Below are positions 60,701-64,000 of a stretch of DNA of 64,000 nucleotides, in pieces. The DNA is from Aphrophora alni (Eukaryota > Arthropoda > Insecta > Hemiptera > Aphrophoridae), in NCBI GenBank assembly GCA_963513935.1, contig OY740768.1, forward strand, positions 77,290,877 to 77,354,876, read 5' to 3'. The notes under the pieces were generated by a model. The model did no database searches, was not told where the DNA came from, and saw only the letters and a program-made list of their open reading frames with translations. Each line of letters starts with the position of its first letter. The stretch's first letter is position 1. The translations under genes and the position numbers were made by a program.

Positions 60701-60869
60701 TTTACATAAACCTATTCAACTCTTATAATTTTATTTGTTGTTTTTCTAGGCTAAAAGTTGTCTGAGAAAAAAGAAAGCATTAGAAAAATGTATTGACAAG
60801 CGTGCTGCAGTGTTAGAAAATGTACAACTACTTTTATCTCGCATTCAAGAAGCTGAATCAGATTCTAAG
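22053..60869 (+). CDS. CHMP7: CHMP7 gene (four exons, 3' end outside window)
   Basis: Charged multivesicular body protein 7, the ESCRT-II/ESCRT-III hybrid that binds inner-nuclear-membrane LEM2 and nucleates ESCRT-III at holes in the reforming nuclear envelope (family knowledge). Exons 22053-22330, 30507-30702, 37238-37591 and 60750-60869 have GT-AG borders and compatible phases (278+196+354+120 nt), giving 316 codons. Order of signatures: MNVLFAPFRKRDVNPLDWES (family MSFLFxxFKxSREVNxxDWDSKMxFW), SWASWTVSYVVKPSVSWAFG, a second winged-helix segment, then the charged Snf7-like helices from EIDLAVFSLHKNERTLSKNL to CLRKKKALEKCIDKRA. Human CHMP7 is about 450 residues, so roughly the last 130, including the C-terminal MIM-type region, lie right of the window. 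Intron 3 is 23.2 kb and packed with repeats. No exon is damaged. Confidence 0.95.
22640..22925 (-). repeat. Dispersed repeat family R, inverted unit
   Basis: Reverse complement of about 17955-18215: from GTTCTCAAGTCAGGTAGA at its right end to TTGTACCTTGTCCTACGATT at the left. It lies head to head with the plus-strand unit that starts near 22960, separated by CA and TA dinucleotide runs, so the pair forms a large imperfect inverted repeat in CHMP7 intron 1. Confidence 0.7.
23450..23521 (+). pseudogene. 5S rRNA-derived segment (3' part of a 5S gene)
   Basis: Seventy-two bases from TCTGATCACCGAAGTCAAGT through TTAGTACTTGGATAGATGAC to CGCTTGGGAACACCATGT. This is the animal 5S sequence from the (C/T)CGATCACCGAAGTTAAGC box A region through the box C TTAGTACTTGGATGGGTGAC, then CGCYTGGGAAYACC. 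The first third of 5S is not recognisable, and the terminal bases do not pair with anything upstream, so it is not a functional gene. It lies within CHMP7 intron 1, between two family R units. It may be a 5S-headed SINE (SINE3-like) or a plain 5S pseudogene. Confidence 0.8.
23650..25746. mobile_element. TTAA-flanked non-autonomous element, copy 2
   Basis: TTAA at 23650-23653 and 25743-25746. The left terminus is CCCTTCAACTGCGG; the reverse complement of the right is CCCTGCAACCGTGG, both diverged forms of the copy 1 terminus. Internal blocks follow copy 1 in order (ATGTATTTTGCAATTCAACA, CCGTTGGAAAGCTAATG, AATATTCCAAAAATTG, CTTACTCCAAAACCGTT). No transposase. It contains a 655-bp foldback element at 24930-25584; without it the element would be about 1.44 kb. 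Inserted into a family R unit. Confidence 0.8.
24930..25584. mobile_element. Foldback element nested in TTAA copy 2
   Basis: The left end GGTAATTCTGCGCAATTACT and the reverse complement of the right end match perfectly at first. With small indels the inverted repeat extends about 190-200 bases, through CTACGGTCATAAGGATGTTC and GATAACAGTGGCTTGCGGGA. The centre is two tandem copies of a palindromic module (GGTTTGGCCAGGTAGC ... TATATAGGCCTATATATA ... GCTACCTGGCCAAACC), near 25105-25250 and 25277-25440. GC content in the arms (CGCGCGTCTCCCGC) is far above surroundings. Possible target duplication AATTTT, ambiguous because the host site is A/T only. No ORF. Nearly the whole element can fold on itself. 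Confidence 0.8.
26409..28736 (+). mobile_element. Tigger/pogo-type DNA transposon, nearly complete
   Basis: Left terminus TAGTAGAGTCCGGCTAATCC, reverse complement of the right terminus CACTTGAGTCCTGCTAATCC, with TA outside both ends (26407-26408 and 28737-28738). A second inner TTCGGATTA motif lies near each end. Between them is a long transposase reading frame with only two frame breaks. The family is related to, but distinct from, the MITEs at 11832 and 46012. It sits in CHMP7 intron 1 on the sense strand. Confidence 0.9.
26875..28400 (+). pseudogene. Tigger (jerky-like DDE_1) transposase, two frameshifts
   Basis: Three overlapping frames: 26875-27198, 27164-27814 and 27801-28400, about 510 codons, close to the usual length. 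The N-terminal CENP-B-like helix-turn-helix is LKDKLEASKRLDSGESVTKL, then ELNVGKATICDWKKN. FDRWKKHHGIR ends the DNA-binding region. The DDE core shows YNADETGLNFRALP, ILLIDKAPSHP and NVTPLLQPMDQG, so all three acidic residues remain; the usual Asn of LLxDNAPxH is Lys here. The C-terminus is acidic with a Gly-rich run. The first break (near 27170) coincides with a short missing segment before ASTGW; the second, near 27810, is a small shift. Damage is slight, so the copy is young relative to other relics here. Confidence 0.9.
28740..30506. other. CHMP7 intron 1, remainder
   Basis: AT-rich intron with a long (TA)n run at 29493-29547 and a CA/GA simple repeat at 30389-30424. Nothing else is recognised before the exon 2 acceptor. 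Confidence 0.5.
29493..29547. repeat. (TA)n microsatellite
   Basis: Uninterrupted TA dinucleotide run of about 55 bases. Confidence 0.95.
30507..30702 (+). CDS. CHMP7: CHMP7 exon 2
   Basis: Acceptor TTATTTCAG at 30506. The first base completes the Arg codon of exon 1, then IGEIMLQSDFLSTVPSQNQS, WASWTVSYVVKPSVSWAFGK and a tail ending FGVLQ at CAG|GTAATA. The DF-S-W--W-V---KP--W pattern matches the family's [20 protein letters not shown] region, the hydrophobic membrane-contact part of the N-terminal domain. Confidence 0.93.
31145..32450 (-). mobile_element. LTR-like block, inverted relative to the 4.2-5.9 kb copy
   Basis: Reverse complement ends at about 31160 with CTTCC then TGGCGCCCTTA, as in the block ending near 5965. 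Upstream (minus strand) it carries AGTACACTTTTAAAAGAAGC and the GTCTTAGGAAGGAGTTT ... GTTAA modules. The two share order and spacing but are strongly diverged. No gag or pol flanks it. It carries a (TA)n run at about 31600-31640. It lies in CHMP7 intron 2 and is read as a solo LTR plus primer-binding site of an old retroelement. Confidence 0.4.
32792..32819. repeat. Short perfect palindrome
   Basis: AACTAAAATGACA, two bases, then TGTCATTTTAGTT. It lies in a locally G-rich unassigned part of CHMP7 intron 2 next to a GGGGAAGGGGGGGG run. Confidence 0.8.
33795..34775 (+). mobile_element. Non-LTR retrotransposon 3' end (5'-truncated)
   Basis: An open frame reads YNGLSYWGGIYATNLRPLIN, then VQKRIIKVILKKKKFDHSDP, LFQQLDILPLRKLYVYKLIK and a tail with NLRNPRLFFVPRARLTLFQQ to a stop at 34173. 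The pattern WGGxYxTxLxPLxxxQKRIIRxI ... PLFxxLxILPLxxLYxYKxxK is the C-terminal thumb region of CR1/RTE-like LINE reverse transcriptases. About 600 bases of 3' untranslated sequence, with a GT-rich run near 34295-34340, end in an (AATA)n tail near 34755-34775. The coding part has no stop over about 125 codons, so insertion is fairly recent. The 5' part is absent, as is usual for target-primed insertions. Confidence 0.8.
34776..36038. other. CHMP7 intron 2, nothing firm
   Basis: Contains a 65-codon open frame at 35118-35315 (start MILKWISQIGSIKIVHISSI) that I do not recognise and cannot distinguish from chance. Otherwise AT-rich intron. Confidence 0.35.
36039..36801 (+). mobile_element. Mariner element, 3'-truncated
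   Basis: Begins with the mariner-type terminus AGGGGACTCAAAAGTAACGG, followed by an untranslated leader and a transposase from ATG at 36226: MADCREQRVAVKFCFLLGKM, KTSVYKWFQRFKNREMSTED, QPHSGRP, then a TGA in place of one codon (36421), and DTIKKINTLVREDRCRTIDQ, SIQRILLEDLCMRRVAAKLV. A frameshift near 36665-36685 leads to VITGDESWCYGYDPETKQQS. The sequence breaks off after KKCRMVK at about 36801, losing the second and third catalytic regions and the right terminus. First catalytic Asp (TGDESW) is present. Confidence 0.85.
36812..36897 (-). mobile_element. Possible hAT-like terminus abutting the mariner
   Basis: On the minus strand from 36897 the sequence reads CAGTGGTGTAGCTAGGTTAT, then CGCCCTGGACCAGTTGTGAC. 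A CAGTGGTGTAGC start of this kind is common at DNA-transposon ends in animal genomes. The fragment ends where the mariner similarity ends, so one insertion or deletion probably made the junction. A weaker relative (TCAGTGGTGTAACTC) occurs near 33075. Confidence 0.35.
37238..37591 (+). CDS. CHMP7: CHMP7 exon 3 (second winged helix and start of ESCRT-III core)
   Basis: Acceptor GTTTCAG at 37237, donor GTG|GTGAGT at 37591, 118 codons, phase 0 at both ends. It encodes KNGEKLIEAVKGVQEEELLS, IKELLQTNSNEMVELTIHWL and ELKGFVHVARYDNTTLVKMT, then the transition EISEIDLAVFSLHKNERTLS into a charged helix (NLEELEIEKKNTEQEARSYL). This matches the human [20 protein letters not shown] region at the start of the Snf7-like core. 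Confidence 0.95.
37592..38750. other. CHMP7 intron 3, first part, nothing recognised
   Basis: AT-rich intron without supported coding or repeat features. Confidence 0.5.
38753..38830. mobile_element. Possible hAT-like terminus
   Basis: Starts CAGGGTGTCTAGCGACTTAT and carries AAAAGCAGGATTTTATTTTG and AAAAAAGGGGAATTTTTCAA modules, resembling a widespread animal transposon end beginning CAGGGTGTC. Only one end is seen, so this is tentative. It directly precedes the piggyBac relic. Confidence 0.3.
38950..40710 (+). pseudogene. piggyBac-type transposase relic
   Basis: Pieces in order on the plus strand: an acidic N-terminal region (39066-39635: LSDLSSDEEGEDALNFLDRA, IWCSGKDNDFANKPPSFLGT, LFELIVNKTIRYAIQNG); the core piece at 39870-40075 (SIDEMIVAFKGKSSLKNYII, KPKKWEFKIWVKAIRSGYVN, GPIGDTVVRVC); 40170-40390 (RPNRVSESLKKLADNKLLSQ, MTVVRWMDNKPVHTISTYAG); and 40433-40657 (MGGVDLMDRMIAYYPHSFKN, FHFINMSVANTWILYRKTIE), then a basic tail SSDDTSKRMRS. 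IDExMVxFKGRSSxKxY and GVDLMDRxxxxY are piggyBac signatures. Several frameshifts and a replaced segment near 39640-39860 disable it. Flanking TTAA termini were not identified. Confidence 0.85.
40907..41043 (+). repeat. Long near-perfect hairpin
   Basis: A left arm of about 65 bases (AAAAATATTAAGTATACATT ... CAATAAAAAATCACCCACA) is followed by a loop of about six bases (ACAAAT) and an almost exact reverse complement (TGTGGGTG ... AAACAAATGTATATTTAATA). There are only a few mismatches over the whole stem. It lies in the sense strand of CHMP7 intron 3, just after the piggyBac relic, and could be a tiny foldback MITE or a hairpin RNA source. Confidence 0.85.
41050..42005. other. CHMP7 intron 3, little recognised
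   Basis: AT-rich. A minus-strand frame at 41603-41794 (start MAQITFTGNGFFCIVTNRCI, basic C-terminus) is open for 63 codons, but no family is recognised and it is not supported as a gene. Confidence 0.35.
42011..42390 (+). repeat. 190-bp tandem duplication with pogo-like motif
   Basis: Two units begin ATAAATTCTAATTGCATTAA, then TGCCCCGATTATCCGCGAGT at 42011 and 42201, and end in TTCGGCGGTGAAGAA. They are about 93 percent alike by eye. CCCCGATTATCCGCGAGTC resembles Tigger subterminal motifs, so this may be a duplicated MITE end. Confidence 0.75.
42922..43065 (+). CDS. Unrecognised exon-like open segment ending in TTAA copy 3
   Basis: Directly after a (T)18-AG acceptor-like tract, 47 codons read PTFDGEKWYYLAILSDDIYF, then HEYWGFSLSPSYNLLQKLYV and PDERFLL. 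The stop TAA lies inside the TTAA target of the element at 43062. Aromatic and acidic content is protein-like and unlike neighbouring AT-rich frames. An upstream open piece (42544-42654: AEIIFWSLSASQDIVRIFKI) may belong with it. It is probably a transposon or gene relic cut by the TTAA insertion; the family is unknown. Confidence 0.3.
   Translation, partial: PTFDGEKWYYLAILSDDIYFHEYWGFSLSPSYNLLQKLYVPDERFLL
43062..44812. mobile_element. TTAA-flanked non-autonomous element, copy 3
   Basis: TTAA at 43062-43065 and 44809-44812. The left terminus is CCCTCCAACTGGTTATCG; the reverse complement of the right is CCCTCCATCTGGCGCATG. Internal blocks match copies 1 and 2 in order (CACGTATTTTGCCATTCAAC, CCGTTGGAAAGCTAATG, AATATTCCAAAAATTG, CATACTTACTCCAAAACCGT, TCTATGCATCTTTCTGAGAA). 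A short inner inverted pair (CCACTTTTTGCC ... AAAAGTGGTCG) lies by the left end. No transposase in 1751 bp. Confidence 0.85.
45402..45492. repeat. (AT)n microsatellite
   Basis: Two long AT runs joined by a single CAG interruption. Confidence 0.95.
46012..46670. mobile_element. Pogo/Tigger-type MITE (second subfamily)
   Basis: The right end, reverse complemented, reads CAGTAGAACCTCTGTTAACC, then GGCCTCGGATTAACCGGCC, with TA outside (46671-46672). The left end shows TTCTTAACCGGTCTAGTCGG but has lost its first bases to an adjoining AT microsatellite. Inner GAACGGTTAATCCGAGGTTC is shared by both ends. No transposase. The terminal motif differs from those at 11832 and 26409, so it belongs to another subfamily. 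Confidence 0.75.
47050..47658. other. CHMP7 intron 3, nothing recognised
   Basis: AT-rich DNA without supported features, ending at the copia target site. Confidence 0.5.
47664..47877 (-). repeat. Copia 3' LTR (complete)
   Basis: A 214-bp LTR from TGTTATAG to ACAATA on the minus strand. Its last 45 bases recur in plus orientation at about 48403-48450, and its first 70 recur at 50865-50933, so every part is confirmed by a second copy inside the same insertion. Confidence 0.8.
47890..48400 (-). pseudogene. Copia pol fragment (integrase end to reverse transcriptase start)
   Basis: On the minus strand it gives KNKVVLGRDIMFQEVT-like residues, a VELIVRDRVSKQGKNPGM stretch homologous to plus strand 50660-50790, then DFVMMTDELVKGMRIPEIYE, EAVNTDQSKD, a stop, and KQAMDNEIKSLKKTKL. 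That last part is the copia reverse transcriptase entry motif (EAxxxxxxxxWxxAMxxEIxSLxxNxTW). It then runs straight to the purine tract, so most of the polymerase is deleted. Confidence 0.75.
48403..48462 (+). promoter_or_regulatory. Copia LTR 3' end and primer-binding site
   Basis: The LTR end CAGTTACAATA is followed by AGTTATGGGGCCAGTTAATG, nearly the Drosophila copia primer site (GGTTATGGGCCCAGTC), which pairs with an internal part of initiator tRNA-Met. It precedes the gag ATG at 48554. Confidence 0.7.
48554..49500 (+). pseudogene. Copia gag region
   Basis: Starts MDFSKHIKPLGNESDWPIWK, breaks at a stop near 48697, and continues from 48745 with QETAREAWDMLKGNFETTAK, KLKNLWNELNNGLKMKGESQ and LLLVCKTLHILPKEFQNFQS. 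After a stop at 49291 the nucleocapsid zinc knuckle CNYCKKKGHWLKDC appears at about 49322-49363. This is the usual UBN2/copia gag layout. The frame is broken in several places. Confidence 0.85.
49500..50850 (+). pseudogene. Copia protease and integrase region
   Basis: The protease motif IDNGATKHVTN follows a TGA where the family has Trp (near 49499). The integrase zinc region reads HERWGHQDKCYVKEMLKREF ... ACEPCIYGKAHRLPF (49890-50025). The core includes PGELMSVDVCGPFDKSF, then after a stop LLSDNRGKFDNKEVREMLSK, APYTPQQNGNTECELRTVVE and the C-terminal WIGKTPRIKYLRIIGSICYV, KGYLIGYGGDYERYRIWIKK. In the core's DDE triad the catalytic Glu position shows TECE rather than the family's usual VERxNRT context. 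Non-functional. Confidence 0.85.
50939..52068. other. CHMP7 intron 3, AT-rich
   Basis: AT-rich DNA with a (TA)n run at 51728-51772. No coding or mobile-element signal is supported. Confidence 0.5.
52069..52233 (+). CDS. Unrecognised 54-codon ORF
   Basis: ATG to TAA: MDKTSSVVMVDCSDKKSRVV, then VNCLKKIGLDCMAKCPDVLN and GRHYRIAKVNFNPG. It has four cysteines and balanced composition, so it looks coding against an AT-rich background. No domain is recognised, nor any splice partner. It could be a start exon, a transposon fragment or chance. Confidence 0.25.
   Translation: MDKTSSVVMVDCSDKKSRVVVNCLKKIGLDCMAKCPDVLNGRHYRIAKVNFNPG
52848..53122. mobile_element. Possible small DNA-transposon remnant
   Basis: The left end TACAGAGTGTTCCAAAACG and the reverse complement of the right end TACAGGGTGAATCAGACCAC share TACAGRGTG. 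Such ends are common in insect MITEs. The 75-codon minus frame inside (MVYRVNQTTRAQCIATEPNE start) is not recognised. Confidence 0.35.
53123..54500. other. CHMP7 intron 3, nothing recognised
   Basis: AT-rich intron including a T-rich simple-sequence patch at 53500-53545. Confidence 0.5.
54505..54840 (-). pseudogene. Mariner transposase C-terminal relic
   Basis: The minus strand gives NAAALTMNTCITSQAKFF (the DNAxxHT region, shifted), then YSPDLVSRDFWLFLKLKLAL, KGKIFQTIYTFKENIMK, a stop, LIATLKEDFGEYLKNKSI and ERSKEYYFEVD at the end. This follows the mariner order YSPDLAPxDFxLFPKLKxxL ... EDFxxxFxxW ... YFEGD. Two stops and a frameshift; the N-terminal half is absent. The third catalytic Asp position is still Asp. 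Confidence 0.75.
54841..57640. other. CHMP7 intron 3, nothing firm
   Basis: AT-rich, with poly-T and poly-A runs near 56140-56225. A short GGATTCAATCCCAG at 57300-57313 resembles a tRNA-type B box and could mark a degraded SINE, but no A box or tail was found. Confidence 0.4.
57670..58003. repeat. 81-bp minisatellite, open on both strands
   Basis: Four tandem copies start at 57670, 57751, 57832 and 57913, with a partial fifth at 57994. Each unit is 81 bases (27 codons), nearly identical. On the minus strand the frame reads VNSSASRGFKFSMLYTKQGR then LPPNIKS repeated; on the plus strand YNMLNLKPRLAELFTDFILG then GSLPCFV repeated. Because the period is divisible by three, any frame open in one unit stays open. 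I see no gene into which it fits. Confidence 0.9.
58010..60749. other. CHMP7 intron 3, final part
   Basis: AT-rich. It holds two related segments: AGGTTTTTCGGCTTTAAACA near 58330 and AGGTTTTCCGCCTTTAAACA near 60518. A possible lone Tigger-like end TACAGTCAGGTTCGCGTTAA lies near 58862. Nothing is coding until exon 4. Confidence 0.45.
60750..60869 (+). CDS. CHMP7: CHMP7 exon 4 (charged Snf7-like helix)
   Basis: Forty codons between TTTTTCTAG and AAG|GTATTA: AKSCLRKKKALEKCIDKRAA, then VLENVQLLLSRIQEAESDSK. It aligns with the ALRSLKAKQRTEKRIEAL ... LDTVQGILDRI helix of human CHMP7. It lies 23.2 kb from exon 3 and was found by motif, being shorter than usual ORF thresholds. The next exon (family signature DxxVFxAYQAGxxALK) was not seen before 64000. 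Confidence 0.9.
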
Positions 60870-60992
60870 GTATTATTCAATTTATGTGGCTAAAATATCT
60901 CTGCATCTTTCTCTCTCTTGGAATTTTTTTTATTTTTTATGCAAAGTAAATTGACTGATTTTTATGAATAATAAAAATAAAAGTATATAAAG

Positions 60993-60998
<6 letters not shown>

Positions 60999-61028
<30 letters not shown>
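60999..61028. repeat. (AT)n microsatellite
   Basis: Simple AT run shortly after CHMP7 exon 4. Confidence 0.9.
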
Positions 61029-61035
<7 letters not shown>

Positions 61036-62129
61036 ATCATTATGATCTAGTTTTTTTCAAATTTTACTCAACTTGAAATTTTTTTAGAGAAAACTAAAAA
61101 TAAATAATAAATAAAATATTAACAAAAGAAATAAATCTACGAAACCTATATTACAGTTACATAAAACATCTTTTTTGAATATTTTAAATTCAAGCTATTG
61201 TCATATCCTTATCAGTGTATATGAAATTTCCTAGAATCCTACCTAAAGGTGTAATTTGGCACCATTAAATATGTAAAAAAAAATCCTTTTTCGAGAGAGG
61301 AGGGGACTTAACAAACTAATCTAAATTCAGTTACTGTACCTCAAAAAATATTGTTCGACTTAGAAAAATGAAATTAGGGAATAGACATTCACTACCACTT
61401 TTTGCATAACTTCATATTTTCCTTATAAAATAATAATATGTGTATAAATATGTTTATAAAGTAATAAAACTGTTTTACATTAGAAGTGGAAATATACCAA
61501 CTATATTAAGTTATAGATTGCAACTTCAAAATGCAACACATTTTAAAATTACTAAACCAAAAAAGTATTTTTCACTAAAACATATCATTTATAACACCTA
61601 AACATTTAATCAATTATCTGTAGTTATTAGGCACAGTTTCAGAAAAAATTATTTGTCTAAAAATTCTAATAGAATCGTTCAAAATACATGACATGTAACT
61701 TACTTTCTTTTAGAAATTCAAAGATAAGAAAATATTTCAAATTTAGCTAAAACAAAAATTAATATTTGAGATATCTTCACAAACAAATTGTTAGTTACCT
61801 GTTTGTCCTTTCGACTATTTAATATTTTTACAATTATAATTGTTTTTGTCACTTAATTATGAGTGAAAAAAGAACAAGAAGAAGATTGCATTTAATTTAG
61901 TTTTTAAGTATAAAGGTATTGTTAAGTTTATTTTTAATACTGTATTAGCAAGCTAAAGGAGTTTTTTTTGCTTATTTTCTGTTATTTAGTATTTTATTGT
62001 TTATTTTATATGTCTATATTAAATCTGGTCAATGTAAAGAAAACCAAGTATTTAAGTTTTGATTTTTCATATCCTACTATCTACCATGAAATTAGCTGTT
62101 GGGAAATAATTGTAATTGTCATCCTATTG

Positions 62130-62320
62130 AAAAAATAAATTATTTTAAGTATTTAGGCATCACTCTGAATTCTGAAAACTAAAGTGAGATAAACATAAAT
62201 CTTCTCAGGGAAATTAAACTTTCAGGTAGAAAATTTTATCATTTATGGATTATCTGTAGTATATCTTTGTTAAGAATGTTGTACTTTACCTTAGATTGCA
62301 ATATTTAGATTTCAAATTTG
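62130..62320 (+). pseudogene. LINE reverse transcriptase fragment
   Basis: The frame gives NYFKYLGITLNSEN, a stop, SEININLLREIKLSGRKFYH and a tail ending MLYFTLDCNI. FKYLGxTLxxExxxExEIxxRI is the RT palm-to-thumb junction of RTE/jockey-like LINEs. Downstream, near 62850-62930, WIDVF and a late charged stretch may be the decayed end of the same element. Confidence 0.6.
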
Positions 62321-62329
62321 TGTTGGTAT

Positions 62330-63048
62330 TTCATTCAATATATGAAGTGAGTGATATAGGGCGACCGGTTATTTAAAGATAGGTGTGTTTAAAAAATATA
62401 TATGAAAACTAATTTGTATGAAAATGGTATTTTAAAAGTAAATATAAAAGTTGCAGTTGTCAGTTGAAATATGTTAACTGCTAGGTCCAACCATTACTAA
62501 GATTTTTTTATATATAATAAATGAAGATTTTTTTTTTTTTTTGTTAATAATAGTGAGTTTTAACAAGTAAGGTATGATTAGAGTTTTTTTTTTTGTTAAA
62601 GAAGGGATTTTTTAAAATATAAAATGTATTTAAAGATGTTTGTGGTTAAAGAAAAGATTTGTGTTTTTTGTAAGAAATGTTTAAAATGTTTAAAATCAGA
62701 AGTAATTTGTTAAATGAAGAAATGAGAAAAAATAAATGGTAAATATTAATGAATTGATAGTGATGAAGGAGGCTATAGTATCAGTTGAAGAAAGAGGTTT
62801 TATAAGATTTTTTATAAAAAAGAAGTAATTTGTTGTAATAAGAAGTTGAAGTGGTGGATTGATGTTTTTAAATGAGGTTTCTGCGAATTTTTAAATGGTT
62901 TATGATGATGTTACGGCAGAAACAAAGTGTTCTGCTAATTTTAATAATAATAATTTAACAATGTTTTTTAATAAAAATAAATTGGAAGTTTTAAATTGTC
63001 TATTAGTTTCCCTAAAATAAAATAAAATAAAATAAATAAATAATATTA

Positions 63049-63100
<52 letters not shown>

Positions 63101-63419
63101 TCACATATAAAAAATTTAAGTTTTAAAACTATAGAATAATATTACACGTTAATTTAGTTCTGTAATAATAGTTAGAATAGGATTAATACATGTAGTAAAT
63201 AAGAATAAATGAGAAGAGTGAACTTTGGATATTCCTCATGGAATGTAATTTACTAGAACTGAGAGATATAGTCTGGGGATTGCCGGCAAGTTGTTTATGA
63301 AACTGAGATAAGGAATTGTGAGTCAATAGTCTTGTGTAGCTGTATAAATAAAGTTGAGACTTACTGCGACTTGTCCAAGAAGGCTTGAGTCTCTGATAAA
63401 CAAGTGCTCAACTATAAAC
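62330..63419. other. AT-rich, mostly unassigned
   Basis: Possible LINE tail to about 62990, then an (AT)n run at 63051-63095 and unassigned DNA. No CHMP7 exon was found here. Confidence 0.4.
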
Positions 63420-64000
63420 CAGGGATGTGCGAGCTAGCGATGTTGATACTCGGGTGAAATGGATAATCGAATTCATCGGTTTCAAATGATTTCAATATTC
63501 GGATTATTATTTCGAATTCGAATTCAGCCCAGAATGATTTTGCGCATCGGATTCGAACTCAGCTTTATCAATCAGCGAATTACTAACGAATATTAGGCTA
63601 TATCGTCTCCTTGTTCCTAGTTACGAATATTTTATTCCGAATCCGAGGATTTTAATAATCGGAACGTTCCGAAGATTTTGATACTCGGATTCACGGAGTA
63701 TTTTAATTCGAACTCACACTCACTAGTGCAAGCTCTCGAAATTTCGAGCCGAGCCCTCGGCTTGAGCTAGGGTTTCGAACAATGACCGCAAAATTATCGA
63801 GCTCTCAATTTTTCGTGCCCGGCTCGAATGTTCGAGTTCAGCTCAATTTTCCGAGCTCGACATAATTTTCTAAGTCTGGCTCAATTTTACAAACTCTGCA
63901 CGGTTTTCTGTGTAGGTCTTGTTTTTACGAGCCTGGCTTGGCTTCCGAACAAGGCGCAAACTGATGAAATAATACTGCAATAAACACCATAAAATATGAA
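63420..64000 (+). mobile_element. hAT-like non-autonomous element end with TCGAG-rich degenerate repeats
   Basis: Begins CAGGGATGTGCGAGCTAGCG (CAGGG starts are typical of hAT ends) and then holds many degenerate TTCGAAT, CTCGAAA and GCTCGA motifs, giving GC content clearly above the neighbouring intron. The other end lies beyond the window, so element type and length are not proven. Confidence 0.45.

Noticed and set aside
1..64000. CRISPR array, operon, phage or bacterial defence system
   Set aside because: The window is intron-containing eukaryotic DNA. The tandem arrays at 21276 and 57670 have no spacers.
60870..64000. CHMP7 exon 5
   Set aside because: No stretch encoding the expected AYQAG-like ESCRT-III segment with splice sites was found, so it probably lies outside the window.

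Overview
The window is AT-rich animal nuclear DNA, most likely from an insect. It has GT-AG introns of several to more than 20 kb, no operon-like packing, and a dense load of decayed transposons (mariner, pogo/Tigger, piggyBac/TTAA, jockey-type LINE, copia). The exact taxon cannot be fixed from the sequence; an insect with a large, repeat-rich genome is an inference. Most of the 64 kb is intron or intergenic DNA built from nested repeats.

Two host genes are supported. On the minus strand, five exons between 13347 and 3963 join in perfect phase to give the N-terminal half of pantothenate kinase, the first step of CoA synthesis; the gene runs off the left edge. On the plus strand, four exons at 22053, 30507, 37238 and 60750 join in perfect phase to give about 316 codons of CHMP7, the ESCRT-II/ESCRT-III hybrid protein of nuclear-envelope resealing; its end lies beyond the right edge. 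The two genes are divergent, with about 8.7 kb between their first visible coding bases. Nothing suggests a functional link between them.

Layout. 0.6-3.07 kb: TTAA-flanked non-autonomous element, copy 1. 3.96-13.35 kb: pantothenate kinase exons, with introns holding a hairpin microsatellite, an LTR-like block, two mariner relics, a foldback-like repeat and a Tigger MITE. 14.4-17.9 kb: jockey-type LINE with its reverse transcriptase deleted, then a Tc1/mariner relic. 17.9-22.0 kb: dispersed repeats and the CHMP7 upstream region. 22.05-30.7 kb: CHMP7 exons 1-2, with a 5S-like fragment, TTAA copy 2 carrying a foldback element, and an almost complete Tigger transposon in intron 1. 30.7-37.2 kb: intron 2 with an inverted LTR-like block, a LINE 3' end and a mariner. 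37.6-60.7 kb: the 23 kb intron 3 with a piggyBac relic, a long hairpin, TTAA copy 3, locally duplicated units, a rearranged copia element, a mariner relic and an 81-bp minisatellite open on both strands. 60.9-64 kb: LINE relic, and an RC-rich hAT-like end at the right edge.

The most striking structures are a copia insertion with one target-site duplication but an inverted internal body, three copies of a TTAA-specific element family with matching termini (one with a foldback element nested in it), the 27-codon minisatellite, and a 5S rRNA-derived segment inside a dispersed repeat. No new enzymatic or defence system is visible.
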